A stretch of DNA of 64,000 bases from Metopolophium dirhodum (lineage: Eukaryota > Arthropoda > Insecta > Hemiptera > Aphididae). Below are positions 27,615 through 39,666 of this stretch, piece by piece; the stretch's first letter is position 1, and each line of letters opens with the position of its first letter. The stretch is from positions 22,072,001-22,136,000 of the forward strand of contig NC_083562.1 in the NCBI RefSeq assembly GCF_019925205.1. The letters are read 5' to 3'. The notes below the pieces were generated by a model. That model saw only the letters and a program-made list of their open reading frames with translations, was not told where the DNA came from and searched no databases. The position numbers and the translations under genes were made by a program.

Positions 27615-29035
27615 AAATATATTTTTAAATCAACTAAGGCTGAAAAACCTAGAATGTCACGTTACTATTATAGACCTATAAACTATGGACAGCACTTAGA
27701 GAGAAGTCGGGCTACGATAGTGTATTACCTACTACATAATTCATTAGGTAGCGGATTTGATTCGTATTCTAGGGAGGGGGGGATATATATTCTTTTGGTC
27801 CAAATATTCTACTTAAAAAACCAACAACAAATTATTATTTATAGGTATAGTTTATGATGTTAAGCCCTAGGGGGGAATGGCCCTTTTACAACCCTCCTTC
27901 CTTGAACACCGCATCTGCTACAATTAGTATCCATAACGAGGTTGGTAGGCCAGTTTTATGACTAAGTCTGTCGATAATCGTCAAACTTTATTTATATTCT
28001 CATGTTTCCGTGTGGGTGTGTTTCCGTTTTCTGTTAAATTATGGTTATTGAAATGTTAAAGACTGAAAGAGGAAAGTTTCAATCAATGGTTATATTTTTA
28101 TAAAAGAGAAAAAAAGTGATGTTAAGTCGATATGGAAATATAACCAATATTTTAAAAACAAAATGTCGTGGACGCGTTAATTTAAGGAAAACCGAATCAC
28201 AACACGCTTGTGTATTAATTCTTCCATTAGGTATATTATAATTTAGTATTGTGATGAACAGTTTCCACACAATCCGTTTTTTTTTTTAAATTTAAATTAT
28301 TATTTATTATCATTTATCATAAAACATAATGCGTAGGTACCTAACTACAAATAAAAATATAATCATTGATTAGGTATCACGATTATAGTAGTCATTCATG
28401 ATTGAGCTCTTTATAATCATGTTAGGTACACATTTATCAGGAAACAAAATAACATCACTGTCCACGACCAGTCATCTATTCTACTTTTGTTACCCATTTT
28501 TCTGTTCAGGGATTTTATAAAAAAAAAAAAAAATAAGGATGATATTAGTGTAATTATTAATTAATGATACAATTAGTCAAAAATACAGAAAAATAACAGT
28601 AAATAAAATAATATATTGTAAAAGATTAAACAACAGTACAACAGCACCAATTCCAATTCACTCGTTTCTCGTTTAGGTTATTAAAGTTCTCAATATTTTA
28701 TTATTACTTTTAAAATAAGTTATAATATAGCAAAGTAGGTGCATAATATAAAATATAATATACAGTAAAGTAAAACAAAAATGATGATTATTTTATATTA
28801 TTAAATTATGTTCGACCCTAACTTTTTGAAAACAAAATCAATGAACCCAAATTAGATTTGGAAATTTCTAAAATAACTTTTTGTTTATATCTAATGTATA
28901 GACAATTTTAGCTATTAAACGTTAGTTTAATAATTTGAACATATCATTTCTTTTTTTTTTAATTATTAATTTGATATTAAAAACACCATCATTTATTTGT
29001 ATTAAAGCCCATCTCAATAACTTGGTGTAGCACTT
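27615..29035. other. Gene-free stretch
   Basis: No supported gene. The frame at 27654-27857 is low-complexity. Poly-A and poly-T runs occur near 28279 and 28518. Confidence 0.4.
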
Positions 29036-29182
29036 ATGGAAAGTTTTTTAACAATGCAAGTTATTACTTTATCCTTTAACAATGCATTTTTACCAGCAGA
29101 TTCTCCCATAGAACAATATGCAAGCAGAAAAATATTGGCTTACTGCACACTTTATGGAACTCAGGTCTCAGACAATTATTGA
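29036..29182 (+). pseudogene. Unrecognised coding-like fragment, part 1
   Basis: A 48-codon frame from ATG with mixed composition (SFNNAFLPADSPIEQYASRK) unlike the AT-rich noise around it. An overlapping frame is also open. I do not recognise the product. Together with 29606-29752 it could be exon debris of a mobile element or a decayed gene. Confidence 0.25.
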
Positions 29183-29605
29183 AAAGATGGATGGAATTCA
29201 ACCTGTAATTAATTATGAATATTAAAAATATATTTATGTAAATGTGTCCAATATGTTTTATACATTTTAATCAGAAACATGTTTATTAGGAAAGAATGCG
29301 CATTTTTAAATTTAATTCAATATAATAATTATACTGCTAATAGTTGTGATTCTATTTGCTTTAAAAATGAACTCCAAATATATTCATCATACAGTATTAA
29401 ATAATACAATAAAAATCAATACAAGAGAACAAGGTTATATATATTATATTATACTATTACCGGATTAACAGCAGGAACAATATTAATTTTATCGGCAAAT
29501 ATTTCTTTTTTATGATTTATGGTATAATTAGATATGCCAATTTTCTTAAGTGAACCATTGTCTTCGTAGAGCAACTTTATAAGAGTCTTCCAAGTTTTTT
29601 TTCAG

Positions 29606-29752
29606 GACTTTTTGTATCAATACACGTACGCCCAGCTCCTAGCCAGTGTATTAAATATAAATCCAAGGAACTGGTATCTAGATTATCCAATGACCTTTGC
29701 AGAACATCTATTACTTGCAGTTACTCATCATCCATGGTATTTGGGAGCTTTG
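29606..29752 (+). pseudogene. Unrecognised coding-like fragment, part 2
   Basis: Starts after a good acceptor (tttttttcag) and encodes DFLYQYTYAQLLASVLNI followed by WYLDYPMTFAEHLLLA and HHPWYLGAL. Composition is balanced and protein-like for about 49 codons, then it turns into ATAATAATA repeats. No domain recognised. Could be an exon remnant. Confidence 0.25.
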
Positions 29753-30029
29753 AAAAAAAAATTAACTAATATAATAATTACATTAATAGTAATAATAGTA
29801 ATAATAATAATATCATTATGATCTCAAATATAAATAATGTACTACTAAAATTGTTATTATGGATAAATGTTAATCTATAAACGCAATTATATGACTTTTG
29901 TCGGTAAATGATCTTTCCAATTTGAACAATGCATAGTCAATTAATGTTCATAATATTATTAATTTCATTGTAGCTGTGAATGTACTGTGGAACATTATTA
30001 CTTATTATATTTTGAAAAGTCAATTGTCT

Positions 30030-30457
30030 TTAAGAGGACACTACACCAGCATGTGTTCTCTCCGTCTTCCAAGTGCGTAACATAGCAAATTTACGCTGAG
30101 CAGATCACGTTTAGCTCCATAAGTTTTAAAATTAGGGTGAATCAACCTATTATGAAACTTGATAAGAACATTATCTGTGTTTGTATGTTGATTTTTTAAA
30201 ATAGTTCAATTTTTTAGCAAGTTATGCGTATATAAAATAACGTAAATGAAAAATGTCATAACTCACTTAAAAACTGAATAATCATAAAAAACCAATATAC
30301 AAACACAGGTATTGTTCTTACCATCAAGTTTCACAATAGGTCAATTTACTCTAATTTTTAAACTAATGGACCTAAACGTGGTCTGTTGAGTGTATATTTG
30401 CTATGTAATGCACTTGTAAGACGAGATCAACACATGGCGGGTGTGGCGTCTTCTTAA
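30030..30457. mobile_element. Foldback (palindromic) non-autonomous element, copy A
   Basis: Nearly the whole 430 bp is an inverted repeat. The left end is TTTAAGAGGACACTACACC, then CTCCGTCTTCCAAGTGCG and AACATAGCAAATTT. The right end is its complement, ending GGCGTCTTCTTAAG. The centre pairs through AACTCACTTAAAA-type sequence. No coding capacity. Confidence 0.8.
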
Positions 30458-30744
30458 GAAAAAACAAAAATGGTCGAATTAATAGATTAATATTAATATT
30501 AATTAATAAATTAAGTTTTTATCATGCATTTTTTGGATAAAAAACCCTGGCTGAGTTTTTACATTTAGATTCAAATGTATTTAAGTGGTTTGATTAGTGT
30601 AAGAGTAATAAAATAATAGTTTGTGAAACTATACTAAAATAAAAGGCCATTAGAAATTGCAATATTTTAACATAAAAATATAATTTGGTAAACGATACAT
30701 ATCTATCTATTGTACCTCTAAATATAAAGATTTTTCAATTTGTT

Positions 30745-30800
30745 TTAGATTCTAAGCAAAGCAATTAATGTATGATTTTTTTGTGTCTGGAGACACTTTA
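30745..30800. repeat. Fragment of the 'GATTCTGAGCGAAGCGA' dispersed repeat
   Basis: TTTAGATTCTAAGCAAAGCA plus TTAATGTATGATTTTTTTGTGTCTG matches the start of the repeat block at 35.5 kb. Confidence 0.55.
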
Positions 30801-30989
30801 TTTAGCAGAAAAAGTGTTCAATATTTCAACCATTCAAAAATTATAACTTGAAGTGACTTGACATTTTTTACCCATCAGTATAATATTATTATTTTCTATA
30901 CACAATACAATTTTCAAAAATTAAGACTATAACTTTAAGCTATATATACAATGAATCTATCCGAGTCTATCCCTTAATTAAATCTTCTC

Positions 30990-31620
30990 ATTTTATTCAG
31001 TCATTTAGATAAAAAATTTAAAGTTCTTGACATTTTTCTTGATTTTAAAAAAAAGTTTTGACTCTGTTGACCATCTTTTATTGATTATTATTTATAAGTT
31101 AGAATTTTGTGGCATAAAAGGCATGGTCGGTTTTCTCTAATGGAATTTCTGCGTGGGGTTATACATCTTTGCATATAAGTGTACTATCTACTACTAAAAT
31201 TTTTTTGATTAAATCATATTAGGAAAACCAAAATTATATCATACTAATTTAATCTATTCTGAGCTTAGTGTTAGAACTATTCAAATTGATGAAAGAATAA
31301 TTTTATTGTACTTGTATAATTAAAATTTTAAGTGTATTTCAGCGTACTCATTTGTATAATACTTGATTAAAAAATACTTGTAATTTAAATATACAACATT
31401 CTAATACTATTTTTGAACTTAAAGTCCAATAATTAAAGGTGTTTTTTTGTTACAAATTTATAGATGATGAAATTTATAAATGATGTACAAATTTTCTTTA
31501 TAACACTTATAATATCAACTCAGCTTATCCGTCACAAGTATTTTCTGCTTGTTGGATAAGTTTGAAACTTGTTGTTTTTATTATTTTGTTATCTATAACT
31601 TGTACATTTTGTTGCTAAAT
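30990..31620 (+). pseudogene. LINE reverse-transcriptase remnant
   Basis: Plus-strand translation gives KFKVLDIFLDFKK, then after a one-base shift FDSVDHLLLI and KLEFCGIKGMVGF. These match the palm motif (LDxKKAFDSVDH ... KLxxxGI) of Jockey-type polymerases. After an internal deletion, LIYSELSVRTIQIDERIILL resembles the protein's C-terminal part. Dead. The rest of 30458-32910 holds no gene; a CAGTGGTGGGC start at 32250 might be the end of another DNA element. Confidence 0.65.
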
Positions 31621-32910
31621 AAGTATAAGTATTATTACCTACACTCAGTATGCATTATTGACATAATTTCATAATAATAATATATAATTATATATTATAA
31701 TATGATGATTTGGAAAAAATCAATTCAACATACCTTTTATCTACTAATGAAAAAATAAATTACTTATAGTTGATAAATAAATAATAAAATATCTTAAGAA
31801 ATAGTCAGACACACTACCGCCGTAGATTATATTATATTAGATTATTAATACAATATTATTATATCTATAATTATATTATCTATGCTTTGGCTTTACAAAC
31901 GTATACAACCAGATATTGGGTTTATCACAGAAACATATTATACCTAATGTTGACGTGATAAACAAATTTTCACGCTTCAGATGATACTTTGGTAATAATA
32001 CTTGAAGTGCTTCTTTAATGTATAGCTCATTGTTATACAGTGCTGTTGTGTCTGAAAAACAATATTAAATACTAAAATACTGAATAAAAATAATTGTTTA
32101 ATAAATAGACAAAAGCAAAATATACCTAATATGATTTTAAGAAATATTTAAATTTATAATCAAATAGAGAAAAGTAACAAAAAAAATACTTCAAATAACA
32201 TGACATAAATCAATAATAAGACAAATGATTATACATAAATAGTATCAGTGGTGGGCTGAAGGGCTCTATTTTGATGCAGCTGGGTCAACTTTTCAAATGG
32301 GGTGATTGGGTGGTACTATCCCATTACTGGTGCAGAATTACATGCTAAGGCCCGACCTCTAGGCTCTTTCGGCCATATTATTTTTATTTAGATCATAACT
32401 TTGTTACAAGTAATAATAGGGAGTGGTGGTAGTAATGGTGGTGGTGGTAAGTACTTAATAATTTTATGAAAATGCGTCATTTAAAATTGAAATTCAGTCC
32501 GTCACTGAATAGTATTATACTAAAGTTCACTATTGTTTGTTAATATGACTAAAAAGAGCAGAGTATTGATATGATTTTATAAAACTAAATCATTTGTTCA
32601 TTATTAATTTAGTTTTTTTTTGTATATTTTGTCAATTTAATAATCACTAAGACTTATGTATATATAAAATAATATATTTGTATCAATATTCAATCAATTT
32701 ACCAATTAGACGATAGCATGCACCAAATGCCACATCCAAGACATTCAATATTATTTTGTTATCGCAAATTGTGTATGTACCAACTAAAATCAGAAAAAGT
32801 TTAATATAAATAGCAATGATCGAGATTCAAGACAAAAGAACAATATATTTTATTAATGTATTACATACAATTACAACCGATACAAACCGATAGTAACCAA
32901 TTACTCCCCC

Positions 32911-33358
32911 CAAAAAGTAGCTCGCTACCGCTATCGTTATTTTTTTTTAAATGTAGCATGCTGCTTCTAACGATACTTTTTTTTAAATGTATCGTGCTGC
33001 TTCTAACGATATTGTTTAAATGTAGCGCGCTACTTTTTTGCTACATTTTTAAAAATGTTTTCATTGAAAACTAGTGTTTGTAGTTTGTACTGATTTGACA
33101 TTTGGTCACTGGACAGGACCCAGGACAAAAACTTCACTAATACATTAATCATTATCATAATATAAATAAACAAATATAATCATAATTTATATTTTAATAA
33201 TCACCAATTAGATTGTCGGTAGCGACAAAATAATGATTATTTTCGCTACGCTAACCGGAAATGTTTAGCGCGCTATAGTATTTCGCTATCTAAGGCATAA
33301 TGTAGTGACGCTACGTCAATCGCTACAAATAAAGTAGCGTCGCTACAGTTAGTGCTCT
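32911..33358. repeat. CGCTAC/GTAGCG-rich repeat region
   Basis: The hexamers GTAGCG, CGCTAC and variants recur throughout. Three imperfect tandem units of about 45 bp at 32925-33040 have the form TTTTTTTAAATGTAGCATGC plus TGCTTCTAACGATA. Inverted copies of the hexamer abound at 33215-33350. Probably a decayed element with subterminal repeats. The frame at 32856-33074 reflects the repeat. Confidence 0.6.
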
Positions 33359-33385
33359 ACTCCTGATCACTGCACTGTAGGTATA

Positions 33386-34155
33386 ATAGTGAAAGAAGTC
33401 TGTACAGTAATTTGGAATGTCTTACAACCCATATACATGCCTAAACCTACAGAAGAAACTTGGAAAAACTCTGAGATCAGTTACAAAGAAATATGGAATT
33501 TTCCAAATTGTGTAAGTAGCATTGACAGCAAACACATATCTATAAAGTGCCCTCCTAACAGTAGATCAGATTTCTTTTGCAACAAACAGTTTCTATTGTA
33601 CTCCTCGCAATTGTGGATCCATTTTATAAATTTATCATGGTAGACACTGGCAGTTACAGGCGCCACAGTAATAGTGGTATATTTGAAAATTCATTATTTT
33701 ATAATGAATACATAAAAGGGAAATCTCTGTTACCTCCTAAGGCACTACCTGGTACGACTGAATTAGTTCCAATAGACGATGAGGGTTTTGGAATGCAAAT
33801 TTATCTCTTGCGCCTTTTTCCAAGATTGGCAGTCTTATATGATGAAAGAAAACAAAATTTTAATAAATGGCTATGTAGAACAAGACATGTAGTAGAAAAT
33901 GTATTTGGTATACTAAAATAAAAATGGAGAATTTTTAAGACCTATCGAGAGTGATGTACAAACGACAGTACATGTAGCTACATAATATGTTGCTTGCACA
34001 ATTTTATCAAAATGAAACAAGTACAACTGTTGTCAACGACATTGAAACCCACATGACATTATTCACAGGCTTACTTCATCAAAACCAACAAATCGAAGAT
34101 CATCAACTGCTGCATTTGAAGTTCGAGAAAAATTTGTAAATTACTTCAACCAATA
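33386..34155 (+). pseudogene. PIF/Harbinger DDE transposase, dead
   Basis: Frames in order: WKNSEISYKEIWNFPNCVSS with IDSKHISIKCPPNSRSDFF (first catalytic Asp); after a frameshift near 33590, SIVLLAIVDPFYKFIMVDTG (second Asp, VDTGS) and GIFENSLFY; then LVPIDDEGF (third acid, DEGF); then DERKQNFNKWLCRTRHVVEN with FGILK, the usual tail before a stop. The second half of the tail is broken by stops. This is the DDE endonuclease family of PIF/Harbinger transposases. At least one frameshift and several stops inactivate it. A companion MADF gene lies downstream on the opposite strand. Confidence 0.85.
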
Positions 34156-34315
34156 AAATGTACTATGCATCATTAACTATTGTAATATCTTGATGTAAAA
34201 TAATTATTATATGGGTAAATAATATACATTTCATACACATACATATTATTTCATATATAATATAATACAATACATAAATTATAAATATATACACCTATAC
34301 ACATTTTGTACATAC

Positions 34316-34453
34316 CATTTTCATTAAATTCGTTTCCAATGTTTTTCCAAGTCTCATCCTTCAAAAGTTCAAACCAACATTCATATAATTTTTGCAACTA
34401 GTATCATAAAGAAACGTATATTTTCTCACCAATTCTATGAGTAGTTCTGTCAT
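34316..34453 (-). pseudogene. MADF-domain protein fragment of the PIF/Harbinger element
   Basis: From ATG at 34453 the minus strand reads MTELLIELVRKYTFLYD and then, after a small frameshift, ECWFELLKDETWKNIGNEFN, ending at a donor (ATG|gtatgt, 34316). LIxLVRxxxxLYD ... WxxIGxEF is the first half of a MADF (Myb/SANT-like) DNA-binding domain. PIF/Harbinger elements carry such a second gene, which helps the transposase enter the nucleus and bind ends. The tail-to-tail order with 33386-34155 supports one element. Only the first exon is seen, and it is frameshifted. Confidence 0.7.
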
Positions 34454-34974
34454 TTTTTAAATTTAATTTGTACTGTAATAGGTATTGCAATATTGATCGT
34501 CAACGACGGAACGACAGCTATTCAAACGTTAACACCGCCTTCGCGCGCGTGAATAACGCATTCGCCATTCTGCATGTTATTTTATCATGGCATTCTGTTT
34601 GACCATGTTTGACAGAGCCTTTAGCTGATAAGAATACTGTTCCTGAAGTTTTTAGCGCTACCGGTGGTTTTATTTGGCTTCACAACAGATAAAATAATGG
34701 TCAGTGCTTTATACAGAGGGCGCTGTAAACTCTGTGAACACTTTGCGACCCCCCGCACTATGCTTCTTTTACATGCATTCGTGGCCGTGAAAAAAACAAA
34801 ATGTTTAGAAGCAAATAACTTTTATTGTATTTATGTTATCTAAAATATAGGCACGCTGTTGCATAGATAATTGTCTACCCTATGTGTTCAGAAATTTTGG
34901 AGCCACTACTACAGAATAATTCTGTGCCACTACTACAAACACGGAAAGATAAAAGTTGTCCCGCACAAAACAGT

Positions 34975-35040
34975 TTTTGCTATGTTGTACATTTGTAAGA
35001 CGGAGACAACACGTCATGCGGGCGTGACGTCCTCTTAAGG
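34975..35040. mobile_element. Foldback family, one arm
   Basis: TTTTTGCTATGTTGTACA then TTGTAAGACGGAGACAACAC and GCGTGACGTCCTCTTAAG is the right arm of the foldback family. No left arm nearby. Confidence 0.7.
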
Positions 35041-35495
35041 TGATTTATAACTATTTCCTGTTATCTGGAACTAAATAATATATTAAATTAATAATTGATT
35101 ATAATAAATTAATGATTTGGCAATACCTATATAAGTAGGTAGGTCGTAGGTAGGTTGTTTGTAGGTTGCTATAACAAAAATAAAATAAGAAAATAAGAAA
35201 ACACATAATGATTATAGGTAGGTACCTAAAGTTATTTAATATGATTTGCAACTTTGTAAGTACATAACAAATAGGTACCACTTAAATAAATTTAAGCTCA
35301 ATTAAATTAAGTTACACATTTGGGTTTTTAGAGAACACCACAAACGCACGATTTTTTTAGGTGTTATTGGTTTTCATTTAGGGAATTTTCTTCAAATTGG
35401 TTATCACATTTAATTATGTTTATAGTGATATAATTGGTACCTAGTTAGGTTTCTATTTTATAATAGATCGATAGCCAATATAGGTTACCTAAATT

Positions 35496-38035
35496 ACATT
35501 TTAGGTTCTGAGCGGAGCGATTAATGTATTGATTTTACAATGATGTGTGTTTTTATTTTTTTAAATTTTTTATTTTTGTGTTTGTCACCACTGTTTGGGG
35601 CAGTAAACTGCTTCGATTTTTTTCAACAGCATCTTGTTTCATGGGAAAATGAATCTAGTTGGTGCATTCTGGGGGTAAAATTTAAAAATTCTCAATAGTT
35701 TCAAAAGCGCCGGGTAAAACAGCATAAAAATTAAAGAAAAACGGGAATTTTTACACAAAACCGGTTTTTGACATAATCGATTTTGGTTTTTGGTGTAATT
35801 CTAAATAAATGTAGGTATATCCTACCTGCAATTTTCACAATTTTCAATTTATATTTGCATTTGCTATACACGATAAAATTTTCAAAATATTTTGATTTGT
35901 TTTAAACTGTTTAGGAACATTTTTAGTTTCCAATTTTATTAGTCTTTTAGATTCTGAGCGAAGCGATGAATGTATTGATTTTATAATGATATTGTGTGTT
36001 TTTTTTATTTTTGTGTCTGTCATCACCTTTTAGGACAGTAAAAATGTTTGGATTTTCTTCAACAGTAACTTTTCTGATAGGAAAGTGAATCTAGTTGGTA
36101 CTTTTTTTTGGGGGGGGGGAGGGGGTCAAAAGTAAAAATTTCCCATTAGTTTTTAAAAGCGCCGTGAAAAACAAAAGAAAACTTAACGGGAATTTTTACG
36201 CAAAATCTGTTTTTGAGAACATCGATTTTGGTTTTTGGTTTAACTCTATAACAAATGAACGTATATACATGAATTTTTCACTGGTTGTATATATTTGCAT
36301 TTTCTATACACCATAATATTTTGATTTGTTTTGAACAGTTTAGGAACATTTTCAGTATTTTTTTCTATGGATGTCATAAAACTTTATTTGTTAGGTAAAA
36401 AAGCTTGAAAATTTAATACAAGGCTCCTACTATATTGTTACTATGATATTTGAAAAATATTAAAAATCCTTAGTCACAGTTTTTATTTATAAGCATTTAA
36501 AGTTCAAATCTTGACAAAATACGGAAAAATCACGAAAATTAGCAAATTATTTTGAGTTGAAAATTCATAAAAATTTTTCTTTTTAAATCTAAGATTTATA
36601 ATACAAGATAATCCCTAAGTTTGTCTACCTTAATCAAAAAAAAAAATGTCTACAAGAAAGTCAAATTAAATTTTTGTGAGCGTTTGAAATTCATATTTTT
36701 ACAACATTTGATATTCACTCGATTTCTCATATGACGATTTTTTTATTTTGTTGTAATTAAAAAAACGAAAGACTGTAGATACTTGAAAATTTCACTGAAT
36801 GTTTGTATTAGCATTTTCTATACACGATAAAATTTTGATAATAATTTGACTTTTTTTTTGAGCTGTTTACGGACATTGTCAGTTTTCAGTTTTTTAGTTT
36901 TTTTTTCTATAAATATCAATAAAATTTTATTTGTTGGTAAAAAAGCGTGAAAATTTAAAGCAAGGCTCCTGATATATTGTTACAATAGCAGTTGAAAAAT
37001 ATTAAAAATACATAGGCACAATTTTTTTTATGAGCATTTAAAGTTCAAATTTTGACAAAATTTATCAAATTAAAAATTTAATAATTATTTTGTATTTAAA
37101 AATGTATAAAATGTTCAACTCTTAAAGCTAAGGATTGAAAATTTAAAACAAGGCTCCACGTAAATAGGTTATAAATAAATTACTTTATTCACAATAATAT
37201 CATCAAATATACTTGGTAAATGGTAATGTCATATGGCTGACTGACCGTTTTCGCTCAGAATCGTTTTTCTTATACAACGATATTATATCATTGAATTCAA
37301 ATTTAACACCATCCATTACAGTGACCCACTTGTAACCTACTGTACAGCAGAGCCACATCCACTTATCCACCTTTTTTTCTACGAATGTCAATAAAACTTA
37401 ATTGTTGGGTAAAAAAGCTTGAAAATTTAATTCAAGGCTCCTACTATATTGTTACAATGACATTTGGTAAATATTAAAAATTCTTAGTTAGAGTTTTTTT
37501 TTATAAGTATTTTAAGTTAAAATCTTGACAAAATACGGAAAAATTACGAAAATAAGCAAATTATTTTGAGTTGAGACTTCATAAAAATTTTTCTTTTTAA
37601 AACTAAGATTTGAAAATGTAGTACAAGATTCCTCATAAGTTTGTCTACCTTTATAAAAAGGAAAATGTCTTGAAGTTCTTATTTTTACTAGATTTTTACA
37701 AGATTTACTCAATTTCTCATCAGCGAGTCTCTTAGCGATTTTGTTGTTTTGTTGTAATTTAAAAACGAATAACTGGAAATACATGAAAATTGTATTAAAT
37801 GTTTATATTTTCATTTTCTATACGCCATAAAATTTAGAAAATGTTTCGTCTCTTTTTGAGCTGTTTGCGGACATTGTCAGTTTTCAATTTTTTTATTTTT
37901 TTTTTCTATAAATATCAATAAATTGTTATTTGTTTGGTAAAAAAGCGTGAAAATGTAATACAAGGCTCCTGATATATTGTTACAATATCGGTTTAAAAAT
38001 ATTAAAAATACATAGGCGGTTAATTCCCATTATTT
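35496..38035. repeat. Internally repetitive block (about 500-bp units)
   Basis: The block opens with TTAGGTTCTGAGCGGAGCGA and again at 35944 with TAGATTCTGAGCGAAGCGAT. At least four imperfect copies of a module with GGTAAAAAAGC(G/T)TGAAAAT, CAAGGCTCCT(G/A)(A/C)TATATTGTTAC and AAAATATTAAAAAT occur at about 36340, 36860, 37380 and 37860. Related copies are at 30.7, 45.3 and 52.7 kb. No coding capacity: the frames at 35844-36026, 36095-36316, 37203-37391 and 37512-37784 are repeat-derived. Confidence 0.75.
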
Positions 38036-38536
38036 TTGCTTCTTCAAGACACCAGTAACTTTACATGAATTCTTCGCACCAACAACAAAATCCTTCAATA
38101 CACTTTTAACATTTATTAATTAAATTTAAGTGTTTAACATAATTTTAAACATCGTAAATCGTGTGATTGTATCGGCTAAAACCTCATTGTTGATTCCTAA
38201 AAAATAAAAATAAATTAAATCTTTATCATAGGTATATAATGTATTAGCTTAACTAACATTATTGTTTGTATGAATCAAACATACAATTAATTCACATGTC
38301 AGATACCTACCTCTAAAAATACTAAAAATGATTGATTTGTTATTAATAATTATATACCGGTAGGTAATACCTAATATTGGTTTATCTGTATATGAATAAC
38401 CTACAACATTTTTTAAGACATCGGTAAAAATAATTTGACTAAAACATCATTTTTAAAGGTAAGTCATCGCTGTTGACTCTCCATAACAATAGACAAAAAA
38501 TAAGTAACAAAATACATAGGTAACTATTATTATATG

Positions 38537-39141
38537 CAGGACTTGAAACCGATTGAAATAATTTTGGTTTTGGTTTCGATTTTGTATACTGGTTTTTAAT
38601 TTTTTCGATTTCGGTTTCAATTTTTCAATACCGGTATTAGGAAATTTCGGTTTCGGTTTTGATTTTGAATACCGGTTTTGAAATTTTATGATATCGGTTT
38701 CAACTTGGCAACACTGGTATTAAGAAATTTCGGTTTCGGTTTTGTATACTGGTTTCCAAATTTCTTTTGTGGATAATGAAATGGTTATCAACATTTTAAT
38801 CATGATCTCAATTGTATTATGCGTATTTATGGACTTTGCGTTTTTAAAAACACGTCAATTAAAAAAAAAAATAACAATTTCCCATTTTTCCAGATTTCGG
38901 TTTTGAATTTAATCCCGGTTTCCAATTTTTTACGATTTTAATTTTGAATGTAATATCGGTAACCAATTTTTTTTGGTTTTGGTTTTAAATTATAATACCG
39001 GTATCCAAATTTTTTGGGTTTCGGTTTTGACTTTAATACCGGCATCCATTTTATTTCGGTTTCGTTTTTGATTACGGTTTCGGTTTTAAAACGGTTTATA
39101 CCGGTTTCTGAAATCGGTTTTGAAAACGGTTTCAAGCCCTG
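38537..39141. mobile_element. hAT-type non-autonomous element with perfect 8-bp TSD
   Basis: Ends CAGGACTTGAAACCG and CGGTTTCAAGCCCTG are inverted repeats. The flanks are identical 8-mers, ATTATATG at 38529-38536 and 39142-39149. An 8-bp duplication with CAGGG-type ends defines the hAT superfamily. The interior is a degenerate array of CGGTTTTGGTTTCGATTTTG-like units giving Lys/Pro-rich nonsense frames. No transposase. Confidence 0.9.
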
Positions 39142-39666
39142 ATTATATGAACAAGGTAATTTTTTTTAAATGTTTATTGTATTAAACTTTGATTTTACAT
39201 ATTAGTATATTAATTATTAATTGTTTGGTACCAATAACTTACCTACTTGATTTCTTAAATTACAATAATTTAATAAGAATAAAAAAAACTTAACTAAGCC
39301 TCAGGTGTTTGACAAATTAATCTGTAAAAATATTTTATAAGCTTTCCAATAGAAAAAAGTCAATTTGTCACTAAAAAATACCAGATTAGGAAAAACAGAA
39401 TGAGCTCAAAACTATTATAACATAATAAAAATATAAGGTAATTTATTAATATATTTTTTGAGGTAGATATTGAAGTAGTCACTAGTCAGTAGAAATCAGA
39501 TATATAAACATAGGTAAATAATAAATATCCATAATAATTAGAACACTAGGTCGATATAGGTACTTATCCAAACTAAGAAAATTCTAATAGACTTAACATA
39601 ATACATTGTATAACATTATAATGGACAGTAAATATTTATCTTATTGCTTCAAGTGTTTCAAGTAGC

